From Sphingomonas sp. BK235 (lineage in GTDB: Bacteria > Pseudomonadota > Alphaproteobacteria > Sphingomonadales > Sphingomonadaceae): a stretch of 64,000 nucleotides of DNA. How positions within the stretch are numbered: position 1 is the first letter of the stretch; every line of letters begins with the position of its first letter. The position numbers were made by a program, and so were the translations under genes. The notes under the pieces were generated by a model. The model was not told the DNA's origin and did no database searches. It was given only the letters and a program-made list of their open reading frames with translations. The stretch is taken from assembly GCF_004345855.1 (NCBI RefSeq), contig NZ_SLXN01000002.1, positions 310,001 to 374,000 on the forward strand, in the 5' to 3' direction. Shown one piece after another: positions 10,194 to 17,942 of the stretch.

Positions 10194-10195
10194 GT

Positions 10196-10233
10196 GCGGC
10201 GCCCGGCGGGGTGACGACCCCACCGGGCGCCGC
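10196..10233. terminator. Strong stem-loop between convergent ccmB and the molybdopterin oxidoreductase
   Basis: A 16-bp near-perfect inverted repeat (GCGGCGCCCGG-C/T-GGGG paired with its complement, one mismatch, loop TGACGA) occupies almost the whole gap between the two convergent stops. No T tract is present on either side. It is probably a bidirectional terminator or transcript-end stabiliser. Confidence 0.65.
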
Positions 10234-10237
10234 TCGG

Positions 10238-12502
10238 TCAGGCCAGGATTCGCACCGGCACCGACTTGGCGGCGGGGACGTGGCTCTCCTCGGCGTGGTG
10301 GGCCAGCGCGATCAGCGGGTTGCACTCGGGATAATAAGCCGCGACGCAGCCCGGCGGCACGTCATATTCCACCACGATGAGATCGCCGACGCGGCGCTGG
10401 TGATTGTCGCCGGCGTCGCTCGCCAGCGTCACCTTGGCGCCCGCGCTGAGCCCCGCCCGCGCAATGTCCTCGCGGTTCATCAGCACCACCTTGCGCGTGC
10501 CGTTGATGCCGCGGAAACGGTCCGAATAGCCGTAGACCGTGGTGTTGAACTGGTCGTTCGAGCGCAGCGTCAGCAGCCGGTAGCGCCCCTCGCTCTCGCC
10601 GAAACCGGTGGCGTTGAGCACGTCGGGCACCAGGAACTCGGCCTTGCCGCTGGGCGTGTCCCACTCGCGTCCGGCCGCCTTGTTGCCCTTCCAGAAGCCG
10701 CCCTTCTCCTCCTGCAACCGCTCGTTGAAGCGCGCGAAGAAGTGCGGGAACACCTTGGCGATCTCGTCGCGCACCCGCGCATAGTCGCCGACCCAGGCGT
10801 CCCAGTCGATCGCCGGGTTGGGCGGCAGCAGCGCCTTGGCGATCCCCGCCACGATCGCGGGCTCGGACAGCAGGTGCGGGCTCGCCGGCTCGACCTTGCC
10901 GAGCGACGGGTGGATCACACTGGTCGAATCCTCCACCGTCACGCGCTGCGGGCCGCTCGCCTGCAGGTCGCGTTCGATCCGGCCGAGACAGGGCAGGAGC
11001 CAGGTCTCGCCCGCGGCGGGGATGAGGTGGCTGCGGTTGAGCTTGGTGGCGATCTGGACCGACAGGTCGAGCCTGGCCCAGCCCTGTTCCAGCAGCTCGG
11101 TCTCGGGCGCGGCGCGGACGAAATTGCCGCCGAGCGAGACGAACGCCTTCACCGTCCCGTCGATGATCCCGCCGGTGGCTTCGACCGTGTCGAGCCCTTT
11201 CTCGGTCGGCGGGTCGAAGCCGTAGATCTCCTTGAGCTTCTCCACCGGCGCCAGTTCGGTCTTCTCGGTGATGCCGACGGTGCGCTGGCCCTGGACGTTG
11301 CTGTGTCCGCGCACCGGGCAAGGTCCGGCGCCGGGTTTGCCGATGTTCCCGCGCAGCAGCAGCAGGTTGACCAGCATCCGCACATTGTCGACGCCCTTGA
11401 CGTGCTGGGTCAGCCCCATGCCGTAGATCGCCATCGTCGCCTTGGCGCGCGCATAGGCCTCGGCAGCCTGTTCGAGCGCGGCGCGGGTCAGCCCCGACTC
11501 GCGCTCGATCTCGTCCCAGCCGGTCGCCCGCGCCCTGGCCTCGAACGCGGCATAATCGTGCGTATGGGTCGCGACGAAGTCGCGGTCGACATGGCCGTGC
11601 TCGATCACCCATTTGGCGATGCCCATCATCGCCGCGAGGTCGCCGCCCGCCTTCACCTGATGGTATTGCGTCGCGATCGGCGTCTCGCTGCGCGTCGCCA
11701 TCTCGATCGGGTTCTGCGGGTCGGTGAAGCGCTCCAGCCCGCGCTCGCGCAAGGGATTGAACACGATGATCTGCGCGCCGCGCTTATGGACCGAGCGGAG
11801 CTGATGGAGCATGCGCGGGCTGTTGGTGGCGACGTTCTGGCCGAAGTGCAGGATGCAGTCGGTGTGGTCGAAATCCTCCAGCGTGGTGGTGCCCACCGGC
11901 ACACCGATCGCGGCCTTGAGCCCGACCGAGGTCGATTCGTGGCACATGTTCGAGCTGTCGGGCAGGTTCTGGTTGCCGTACAGCCGCGCCATCAGCTGGT
12001 ACATGTATGACGTCTCAAGGCTGGCGCGGCCCGAGGCGTAGAACACCACCGAGCGCGGCGCGAGCGCCTTGAGCCTTGCCCCAATCGCGGCGAACGCCTC
12101 CTCCCATGGGGCCACGACGTAGCGGTCGGTGGCGCGGTCGTACTTCATCGGGTGCGTCAGCCGGCCGGCTTCCTCCAGCCGATAGTCACGCCAGCTGCGC
12201 AGCTCGGAAAGCGAATGCGCCCGGAAGAAGTCGGGGGTGACGCGCTGGCTGGTGATCTCCCAGGCGGTCGCCTTGGCGCCATTCTCGCAGAATTCGGCGG
12301 TATGCGGCGGGTGCGGCTTGGACCAGGCGCAGCTCACGCACATGAAGCCATCGGGCTTGTTCTGGCGCAGCAGCTCGGCCGAGGTCTGCGCCGCATTCTT
12401 CTCGCGCGGGATGATGTCCGCGAGCGACTTGAGCGAGCCCCAGCCGCCGGCGGGGCCGTCATAGGGCGTGAAATCGGGGCGATCGTCGTGCTGCTCGGTC
12501 AT
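10238..12502 (-). CDS. FdhF/YdeP-type molybdopterin oxidoreductase
   Basis: 754 aa, close to the YdeP length. Cysteines at 55, 58 and 72 (CVSC and FCENG) probably bind an Fe-S cluster. Cys187 in NMCHESTSVGL occupies the position of selenocysteine or cysteine in formate dehydrogenase H, so a molybdenum or tungsten ligand is present. The HFGQNVATNSPRM segment and the C-terminal LRSNDQFNTTVYG are molybdopterin-binding regions. YdeP relatives are linked to acid resistance in E. coli, but their substrate is not settled, so formate is not assured. There is no Tat signal, so it is cytoplasmic. It lies 6 nt after fdhD on the same strand. Confidence 0.88.
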   Translation of the reverse strand: MTEQHDDRPDFTPYDGPAGGWGSLKSLADIIPREKNAAQTSAELLRQNKPDGFMCVSCAWSKPHPPHTAEFCENGAKATAWEITSQRVTPDFFRAHSLSELRSWRDYRLEEAGRLTHPMKYDRATDRYVVAPWEEAFAAIGARLKALAPRSVVFYASGRASLETSYMYQLMARLYGNQNLPDSSNMCHESTSVGLKAAIGVPVGTTTLEDFDHTDCILHFGQNVATNSPRMLHQLRSVHKRGAQIIVFNPLRERGLERFTDPQNPIEMATRSETPIATQYHQVKAGGDLAAMMGIAKWVIEHGHVDRDFVATHTHDYAAFEARARATGWDEIERESGLTRAALEQAAEAYARAKATMAIYGMGLTQHVKGVDNVRMLVNLLLLRGNIGKPGAGPCPVRGHSNVQGQRTVGITEKTELAPVEKLKEIYGFDPPTEKGLDTVEATGGIIDGTVKAFVSLGGNFVRAAPETELLEQGWARLDLSVQIATKLNRSHLIPAAGETWLLPCLGRIERDLQASGPQRVTVEDSTSVIHPSLGKVEPASPHLLSEPAIVAGIAKALLPPNPAIDWDAWVGDYARVRDEIAKVFPHFFARFNERLQEEKGGFWKGNKAAGREWDTPSGKAEFLVPDVLNATGFGESEGRYRLLTLRSNDQFNTTVYGYSDRFRGINGTRKVVLMNREDIARAGLSAGAKVTLASDAGDNHQRRVGDLIVVEYDVPPGCVAAYYPECNPLIALAHHAEESHVPAAKSVPVRILA

Positions 12503-12508
12503 CCGCCC

Positions 12509-13279
12509 CTAACGCGCGGGCGCGGAAAAGAGCACCGCATCCGCGCGCGCGAGCGACACCAAAGTCAGCCCCGCCGCGGCGGCACGGTCGAGCGCGAGGC
12601 TGGTCGCCGCCGATACCGTCACCAGCGTCGCGCAGCCGGCGAGCGCGGCTTTCTCCACCAGTTCGTAGGAGCAGCGCGACGACAGCAGGGCGAAGCCATC
12701 GTCCCAATCCAGCCGCTCGCGCGCCATCGCGCCGATCAATTTGTCGAAGGCATTGTGGCGCCCGACGTCCTCGCGCGCGAGCCGGACCGCGCCGGCGCGA
12801 TCGCACAGCATCGCGGCATGCGCGGCGCCGGTGGCGCGGTTGAGCGGCTGATGGTCGCGCATCGCCGCCAGCGCGGCGAAGATCGCGTCGGGCACTACCG
12901 GCGTGGCGGTGACCCGAGGCAACGGGCGGTGGATCGCGTCGAGATTGTCCATCCCACACAGGCCGCACGAGCTGTCGCTGGCGCGGCGGCGGACGCGGTC
13001 GGCGACCGCCGCGGCCCGCGCGGGCGGCACCGCGAGCCGCGCGATCATCCCCTGATCGGTGTCGACGAGGTCGAGCGCCTCGATCTCGCGCGCGTCCGCG
13101 ACGATCCGCTCGGAGAGCGCGAAACCGGTGGCGAAGTCGGCGAGATCGGCGGGTGTCGCCATCATCACCGCATAGCCGAGCCCGTTGATCTCGATCGCGA
13201 CCGGATGCTCGGCGATCACCGCGCGGCGTAGCGGCGACTCGGTGGCGTCGGCGGCGACGCGGCGGAAGTCACGGTCCAT
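12509..13279 (-). CDS. fdhD: Formate dehydrogenase accessory sulfurtransferase FdhD
   Basis: 256 aa. The conserved CGLCG pair of cysteines (in SSCGLCGMDNLDA) and the REDVGRHNAFDKLIG signature identify FdhD. In E. coli it passes sulfur from IscS to the bis-MGD cofactor, giving the Mo ligand needed by formate dehydrogenases. Placed directly before the YdeP-type enzyme in the same operon, it very likely matures that enzyme. ATG 13279 has GGAGG 5 nt upstream; an ATG at 13291 lacks a ribosome site. Confidence 0.94.
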   Translation of the reverse strand: MDRDFRRVAADATESPLRRAVIAEHPVAIEINGLGYAVMMATPADLADFATGFALSERIVADAREIEALDLVDTDQGMIARLAVPPARAAAVADRVRRRASDSSCGLCGMDNLDAIHRPLPRVTATPVVPDAIFAALAAMRDHQPLNRATGAAHAAMLCDRAGAVRLAREDVGRHNAFDKLIGAMARERLDWDDGFALLSSRCSYELVEKAALAGCATLVTVSAATSLALDRAAAAGLTLVSLARADAVLFSAPAR

Positions 13280-13499
13280 CCGATCCTCCATGCCGGAGCG
13301 GGCGTCGACGCGCCACTGCGTCCGTTATCGCGCAGCGGAGCCGAGTCGTCGCGGGCCGCGCCGAAGTAATTGCTGATTCTTTTCGAGTCGTGGCGCCCGG
13401 ACTGACGAATGTTGGTGCATGCCGCGCGAATCGGCGCACAATGGTTGGGCGAGTCGCAGCGTATCGTGAAGCCATCTTCCGGAGCGGGAGGACCACGCC

Positions 13500-13673
13500 G
13501 TGCATGTGATAGACGATATCGACTATTTTCGACGCCGTGCGGCCCAGGAACATGAGGCGGCACGCCATGCCCGCGGCGGTCCGATCCGGCGCGTCCATCT
13601 CGATCTTGCCGCGCGTTATGCCGCTCGGATCGCCGAGGCGGAGGTGCTGGCCGCCGCGCCGCGGATGATCTGA
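13500..13673 (+). CDS. Small conserved-looking hypothetical protein, 57 aa
   Basis: A short gene beginning GTG at 13500, 7-8 nt after GGGAGGA. The product is charged and probably helical: an aromatic-acidic N-terminus (DDIDYFRRRAAQEHEAARHA) followed by a helix rich in Arg, Ala and Leu (RRVHLDLAARYAARIAEAE). No signal peptide or membrane segment. I recall similar DYFxRRAxQExxAA proteins in sphingomonads as unnamed ORFs, but cannot assign a function. It sits alone between the fdhD operon and the DUF1989 operon, both on the other strand. Confidence 0.7.
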   Translation: MHVIDDIDYFRRRAAQEHEAARHARGGPIRRVHLDLAARYAARIAEAEVLAAAPRMI

Positions 13674-13689
13674 GCGCGCACGGCCGCGC

Positions 13690-14277
13690 TCACTCCACGC
13701 GATAGTGGATCGGCTTGAAGCTGCCGCCGTTCGACGCGGGCGCCGAGCAGGCGGTGAGCCCGATGATCAGGTCCATCCGCGCCTCGAGCGTGAGGTGATC
13801 CCCCGCGCGGCTGGTCGGCGGCAGCACTTCCAGCCGTCCAGTGGCACCGTCGACCGGCACGTTCATGAAGCAGTTGAACGCCACCGGAATCATATCCTCG
13901 CTGACGCCATAAGGCGCCAGCGCCTCGGCGAGATTGCCGAAGCAGCCGCGGTGCGGCGGCAGCTCGGGATAGAAATGGTGGAACGTGTCATAGGAACAGG
14001 GCGTCAGCAGGAAATCGTGGCGCCCCACCGTGTCCTCGACGATCGCCAGCATCGGCCGCGAGCGGTTCGAATAGAGCAGGTGGCCGGCGGTGAGCCGGAT
14101 CGTCTCGGCATAATCCAGGGTGCGGCCCGAGGAGATCACCTCGCGCACGTCCTCCGCATTGTACGCGAGCAGATCGGCCACCTGCACCCCGCGCGGATCG
14201 ATCACCGTCAGCCGCTGCCCCGCGCGCAGGCGGAAGGCGGTGCCGCTGCGCGGCGCGATCTCCACCGTCTCGCTCAC
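13690..14277 (-). CDS. DUF1989 (urea carboxylase-associated) family protein
   Basis: 195 aa, a full-length DUF1989 domain. Visible family features are DPRGVQVADLLAY, the TPCSYDTFHHFYP block, HRGCFGNLAEAL and NCFMNVPVD; the Cys and His residues in these blocks probably bind metal. Relatives named UAAP1/UAAP2, or CgdA/CgdB, form the carboxyguanidine deiminase of the guanidine-degradation pathway. The partner urea/guanidine carboxylase and allophanate hydrolase genes are not in this window. The gene overlaps the end of the heme N-hydroxylase-like gene by 4 nt, so the two proteins probably act on the same compound. Confidence 0.85.
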   Translation of the reverse strand: MSETVEIAPRSGTAFRLRAGQRLTVIDPRGVQVADLLAYNAEDVREVISSGRTLDYAETIRLTAGHLLYSNRSRPMLAIVEDTVGRHDFLLTPCSYDTFHHFYPELPPHRGCFGNLAEALAPYGVSEDMIPVAFNCFMNVPVDGATGRLEVLPPTSRAGDHLTLEARMDLIIGLTACSAPASNGGSFKPIHYRVE

Positions 14278-14987
14278 GCCGGGTCACCCGCCCCGGCATA
14301 ATGGAAGGGACAGCGCCAGCCCGCATCGACCGCGCGACCGCTGTACTGGCGCGCCTCGCTCGTCTCGCCGTGGCGGGCGAGCATCGGGTTGCGCGACCCC
14401 GCGACTTTCTCGTCGCGCACCATGATCGCCTCGCGCATCGTCTCATAGCGGCCGTCGGCGCGGAGTTGCTCGAACTGGTCGTGGAGGTTGAAGACCATCG
14501 TGGGGCGCGCGAACCGCCGCGCCGGGCGCGAGGCCTGCGGGTGGAGACCGACCACGAAGAACGCCTCCCCGCCGAAGCTCAGCGAGAAATGCGGGCTGTC
14601 GGGGTCGTGGCTGACGCGCTGGTCATATTGCTGGCCGCGCCAGACGTCCTTGTCCGAGAGCGACTGGATGCGTTGCCACAAGGCCGCCTCGAACCTGGGC
14701 TCGTCGAGTCCGTCGGGGCCTTCGAACACCACGGCGTAGCTGCGGAACAGCGTCGGCTCGGCACGATAGGCGGCGGCGAAGCGCACCAGACCGTCGTGGA
14801 TGCGCAGGTCGTCCCACGCGCTGTCGATCCGCGAGCAGGCGAGCACGTCGAGCGTGCCGCGCGCCAGCGCCGCCTTGGCGCCGACGCAGGGAAAGGACTT
14901 CTCGACGACATGGGCGTGGAGGAGCGATTCGAGCTCGTCCTGCGCCTGATGCGTCCAGCGGAAGAGGGGTGTCTCGGGCGCGGGCAT
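14274..14987 (-). CDS. YqcI/YcgG family protein, GntA/DcsA-like heme N-hydroxylase homologue
   Basis: 237 aa from the ATG at 14987; a TTG at 15029 would add 14 residues. Family blocks seen are FPCVGAKAALARGTLDV, SAWDDLRIHDGLVRFA, HFSLSFGGEAFFVVGLHPQASR, RPTMVFNLHDQFEQLR and SEARQYSGR with WRCPFHYA near the end. Characterised relatives include DcsA (L-arginine N-hydroxylation in cycloserine synthesis) and GntA (guanitoxin pathway), both heme-dependent oxygenases acting on guanidino groups. It is the first gene of a two-gene operon with DUF1989. Family assignment is firm; the substrate is inferred. Confidence 0.83.
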   Translation of the reverse strand: MPAPETPLFRWTHQAQDELESLLHAHVVEKSFPCVGAKAALARGTLDVLACSRIDSAWDDLRIHDGLVRFAAAYRAEPTLFRSYAVVFEGPDGLDEPRFEAALWQRIQSLSDKDVWRGQQYDQRVSHDPDSPHFSLSFGGEAFFVVGLHPQASRPARRFARPTMVFNLHDQFEQLRADGRYETMREAIMVRDEKVAGSRNPMLARHGETSEARQYSGRAVDAGWRCPFHYAGAGDPA

Positions 14988-15096
14988 AGGGCCGTCGATA
15001 CGGGCGGCAGCAATGAATCGTTCCGGCAAATCAAACTGATAGAAATCAATGAGGTGAGTCGGTCCAGGCGCGACGGCTTCGGCCGCGCCCCGCCCG

Positions 15097-16200
15097 TCAC
15101 ACCCGCATCGGCATCAGCACGTAGAGCGCGGGGCTCTTGTCGTTCTCGCGGATCAGCGTCGGCGCGGCGGCGTCGGCGAGGTGGACCTCGACCAGGTCGG
15201 TGTCGATCTGACCGAGGATATCGAGCAGGTAGCGGCTGTTGAAGCCGATCTCGAACGGCATCGCGGCATAGTCGCCCGGCACTTCCTCGGCGGCGGTGCC
15301 GTTCTCCGGGCTGGTCACCGACAGCGTGATCTTGTCGCGATCCAGCGCCATCTTCACCGCGCGGGTCTTCTCGGTGGCGATGGTCGAGACGCGGTCGACG
15401 CCCTGCATGAAGCTCTTGGGATCGAGCTTGAGGATCTTGTCGTTCGCGGTCGGGATCACGCGGCTGTAATCGGGGAAGGTGCCGTCGATCAGCTTGGAGG
15501 TGAGGATCGCGCTGCCCAGGTCGAAGCGGATCTTGGTGCCCGACAGCGACACGCCGACCGAGCCGTCCACCTCGTCGAGCAGCTTGCGCAGCTCGGCGAT
15601 GCACTTCCGCGGCACGATCACGTCGGGCATGCCCGACGCGCCCTCGGGCTGGTCGACCGTCACGCGCGCCAGCCGGTGGCCGTCGGTCGCCGCCGCCTTG
15701 AGCACGCCCTCGGCGACGTGGAGGAAGATGCCGTTGAGATAGTAACGCGTCTCCTCGGTGGAGATGGCGAAGCGCGTCTTGTCGATGATCTGCTTGAGCG
15801 TATCGACCGGCAGCTCGAACTGCACCGGCAGCTCGCCCTCGGCGATCACCGGGAAATCGTCGCGCGGCAGCGTGCCGAGCGAGAAGCGCGCGCGCCCCGC
15901 CACGATCGTGACGCGGCCCTCGGCCGCGGCGAGCGACACCTGCGACCCCTCGGGCAGCTTGCGCGCGATGTCGAACAGGGTGTGCGCCGAGACGGTGGTG
16001 GCGCCGGGCTGGTCGACCGCGGCGGCGACGCTCTCGTTGATCTGGAGGTCGAGGTCGGTCGCCATCAGCCGCAACTGGCCCTCGGCGGTGGCCTCGAGCA
16101 GCACGTTGGACAGGATCGGGATGGTGTTGCGGCGCTCCACCACCGATTGCACGTGGCTCAGCCCCTTGAGCAGCGTCGCGCGTTCGATCGTCGCCTTCAT
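15097..16200 (-). CDS. dnaN: DNA polymerase III beta subunit (sliding clamp)
   Basis: 367 aa, normal length. It begins MKATIERATLLKGLSHVQSV and ends with the conserved clamp C-terminus ALYVLMPMRV. Three repeated clamp domains can be followed: ATDLDLQI in the first, FAISTEETRYYLNG in the second, and FNSRYLLDIL in the third. It forms the ring that holds the replicative polymerase and repair factors on DNA. ATG 16200 follows GGGGGA at 7 nt. It is not next to dnaA, recF or gyrB here, in keeping with the scattered arrangement seen in many alphaproteobacteria. Confidence 0.98.
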   Translation of the reverse strand: MKATIERATLLKGLSHVQSVVERRNTIPILSNVLLEATAEGQLRLMATDLDLQINESVAAAVDQPGATTVSAHTLFDIARKLPEGSQVSLAAAEGRVTIVAGRARFSLGTLPRDDFPVIAEGELPVQFELPVDTLKQIIDKTRFAISTEETRYYLNGIFLHVAEGVLKAAATDGHRLARVTVDQPEGASGMPDVIVPRKCIAELRKLLDEVDGSVGVSLSGTKIRFDLGSAILTSKLIDGTFPDYSRVIPTANDKILKLDPKSFMQGVDRVSTIATEKTRAVKMALDRDKITLSVTSPENGTAAEEVPGDYAAMPFEIGFNSRYLLDILGQIDTDLVEVHLADAAAPTLIRENDKSPALYVLMPMRV

Positions 16201-16252
16201 CGTCACGTCCCCCGGGCCCGCAGGTCACTCACCAGGGGCAATTGGCCGACCC

Positions 16253-16282
16253 GTCCTAGCCAAAAGTGAAGGGCCGGAGCAA
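16253..16282 (-). promoter_or_regulatory. Putative dnaN promoter
   Basis: Reverse strand: TTGCTC (16277-16282), an 18-bp spacer and TAGGAC (16253-16258), about 53 nt upstream of the dnaN ATG. The -10 form resembles the TAGRGG-like hexamers upstream of rpoZ and tRNA-Leu in this window. Confidence 0.5.
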
Positions 16283-16380
16283 GCGCCCCGACCCTTCGCG
16301 TCTATATGAGTTCGTGGTGCGCCCCGTGTTCCCGCATAGCAGGAACACGGGGGCACGCGGGCCGGCGCTCTCGGCTCTGG

Positions 16381-16400
16381 GCTCCTGCCTGCGCAGGAGC
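16381..16400. repeat. Short hairpin of the TCCTGC/GCAGGA family
   Basis: A perfect 8-bp inverted repeat, GCTCCTGC / GCAGGAGC, with a 4-nt loop in the gap between dnaN and the outer-membrane protein gene. The same core recurs at 34852 and 57281. A second, longer inverted repeat (CCCGTGTTCC / GGAACACGGG) lies 50 bp away at about 16323-16351. Confidence 0.7.
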
Positions 16401-16440
16401 ACGGTCACCGCGGTACCGGCCTCGCCTCACAGGACGATCG

Positions 16441-17055
16441 TCAGAAGCGGATGCCGAGGCCCGCCATCAGCTGGTGGCGGTCGAGGTCGATGTCATAGCC
16501 ATCGACGTCGCCGTAATGCGAGTAACGATACTCGCCCTTGACGAAGGCGGTCGGGGTGATCTTGAACTCCAGCCCCGCGCCGACGCGGAAGCCGTCGAGA
16601 TCGGCCTTGTCGACCAGCTCGTTCTCGGCACCGGTGGTCGCCTGATAGCGGCTCTCGACACGCGCGTTGGTGTAACCGCCCTTGGCATAGACCATCGCCG
16701 CCGGCGAGATCACATAGCCGAGCCGCCCGCCGACGTAGAGGTCGCGTCCCGCCTCGAGCGAGAAGCGGTCGCCCGCCGCCAGCTCGTTGTAGCTGCGGCT
16801 CTTGGTGGTGGCGTCGGTGACCTCGCCCTCGATCCCGTAGACGATGTTGCCGCGCTGGAAATCGTAACCGAGCAGCGCGCCATAGGTGAACCCCTCGCGG
16901 CCCTCGGACTCGCCGTCGCCGCCGTCCTGCAGATTGTCGTAGCCGGCCAGCGCCTCGAGGCGGCCGCCGCCGAAGTCGCCGTTCTGTGCCAGCGCGGGGG
17001 TTGCCAGCGCGAGGCCGAACGCGGCCGCGGCGGTGGCAAATGCAAGCTTACGCAT
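16441..17055 (-). CDS. Outer-membrane beta-barrel protein (small porin/OmpW-OmpA barrel class)
   Basis: 204 aa with a clean signal peptide ending ALAQ at residue 24, alternating hydrophobic strands, and a C-terminal phenylalanine (LGIRF), which is the usual signal for barrel insertion. Strand-like blocks such as YVGGRLGYVISPAAMVYAKG and FVKGEYRYSHYGDVDGYD fit the Omp25/LomR-type eight-stranded barrels of alphaproteobacteria. There is no peptidoglycan-binding domain. Function is structural or unknown. Confidence 0.85.
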   Translation of the reverse strand: MRKLAFATAAAAFGLALATPALAQNGDFGGGRLEALAGYDNLQDGGDGESEGREGFTYGALLGYDFQRGNIVYGIEGEVTDATTKSRSYNELAAGDRFSLEAGRDLYVGGRLGYVISPAAMVYAKGGYTNARVESRYQATTGAENELVDKADLDGFRVGAGLEFKITPTAFVKGEYRYSHYGDVDGYDIDLDRHQLMAGLGIRF

Positions 17056-17146
17056 GTCTCACTCCAAGTCTCATGCCCCGACCCTGGGGCGTGGCTGCTC
17101 AATTAGTTAACGCCGCGCTCGTTGCATGAACCTCACATAAACAGCG

Positions 17147-17173
17147 AAAACCGTTGCCTTCGAGCAACAGCGG
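17147..17173. repeat. Interrupted inverted repeat in the divergent gap
   Basis: AACCGTTGC ... GCAACAGCGGTT forms a bulged hairpin between the outer-membrane protein gene and the IalB-like gene, which are divergent. Because both genes start nearby, it is more likely a leader structure or operator than a terminator. Confidence 0.4.
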
Positions 17174-17217
17174 TTCTTAGGTGATGCGCGATGAGAAGCG
17201 CGGATGAGGGCTGAGCC

Positions 17218-17685
17218 ATGCTGATCGTGGCTTCGCTGGCGCTCGCGGTCGAGCGCGGGTCGCTCGGCGTGTGGGAGCGCTGGGCGGCGTTGCGCGAGGG
17301 CGCGCCGCCGCGCTGCTTCGCGATCGCGCAGCCCGTGCGCGACGACGGCACCACCGATCGCCGCGGTGGCTTCGCCAGCGTGGTGGCGCGCGCGGGGGCG
17401 ACGCGCGGGCCGAGCATCTATTTCCATCTGTCGCGCGCGCGCGGCGCGGGCGCACGGCTGACGCTGGCGGTGGGGGAGCGTCGCTTCGCGCTGGTGGGGG
17501 ACGCGACGAGCGCGCGCGCGCCCGACGCTGCGACCAATTCCGCGATCGTCGCGGCGCTGCGCGCGGCGCGGCTGATGACGCTGACGACCGCGGACCGCGC
17601 CGGGCGCGTGATCGCGGACAGCTACACGCTCGCCGGCGCCCCTACCGCGATCGACGCGGCGCAGCTGGGGTGCGCGGGCGGGTAA
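17218..17685 (+). CDS. IalB-like (invasion-associated locus B family) hypothetical protein
   Basis: 155 aa. The pattern of an N-terminal hydrophobic stretch, LGVWERWAALREG, a CFAIAQPV block with a single Cys, a middle SIYFHLSRARG strand, and a late ATAIDAAQLGCA with a second Cys follows the IalB-like proteins found in sphingomonads next to rlmN. The two Cys could form a disulfide if exported, but the N-terminal hydrophobic segment is short (about residues 1-11) and has no basic residue, so export is uncertain. The name comes from Bartonella and implies no virulence role. ATG follows GAGGGCTGAGCC. Confidence 0.6.
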   Translation: MLIVASLALAVERGSLGVWERWAALREGAPPRCFAIAQPVRDDGTTDRRGGFASVVARAGATRGPSIYFHLSRARGAGARLTLAVGERRFALVGDATSARAPDAATNSAIVAALRAARLMTLTTADRAGRVIADSYTLAGAPTAIDAAQLGCAGG

Positions 17686-17738
17686 GGGCCATCGAGCAGA
17701 ATAGGCCCGTCCGACGCTCGATGATCCCAGCCGTTAAC

Positions 17739-17834
17739 CGTCATCCCGGGCTTGACCCGGGATCCATCGTGTCGCGCGCGCGCCGATGGCTGCTCTGGCG
17801 GCGCCATGGATCCCGGCTCAAGGCCGGGATGACG
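17739..17834. repeat. REP-like paired palindrome, about 96 bp
   Basis: Two 29-bp arms, each itself palindromic, face each other: the left arm starts CGTCATCCCGGGCTTG and ends GGGATCCAT, and the right arm is its near-complement ending GGGATGACG. A near-identical element lies at 63191-63286 and a diverged one at 34904-34999. It sits between the IalB-like gene and rlmN. Confidence 0.85.
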
Positions 17835-17942
17835 ATGGTTGGTTCGACGCGGCGTTCAGACGACGATCGTGCGAAGCCAAGGTAAGAAGTCGGCACCCAC
17901 ACCGAACTGGAAAAACCCACGCACATCGCCTATGTGCGCGCG

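Noticed and set aside
9284..12010. A forward open frame of about 908 codons
   Set aside because: It runs out of frame through ccmA and ccmB and antisense to the molybdopterin oxidoreductase; no motif.
10238..12502. Selenocysteine in the formate-dehydrogenase-like enzyme
   Set aside because: The aligned active-site position is a normal Cys codon in an uninterrupted frame, and no SECIS-like context was needed.
12509..14987. A single pathway joining fdhD, the 57-aa protein and the DUF1989 pair
   Set aside because: The small gene is on the opposite strand, and about 700 bp with a separate start region lie between the fdhD and DUF1989 operons; no functional link is visible.
17218..17685. IalB-like protein as a virulence factor
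   Set aside because: The family name comes from Bartonella; homologues are common in free-living sphingomonads beside rlmN, and nothing here points to invasion.
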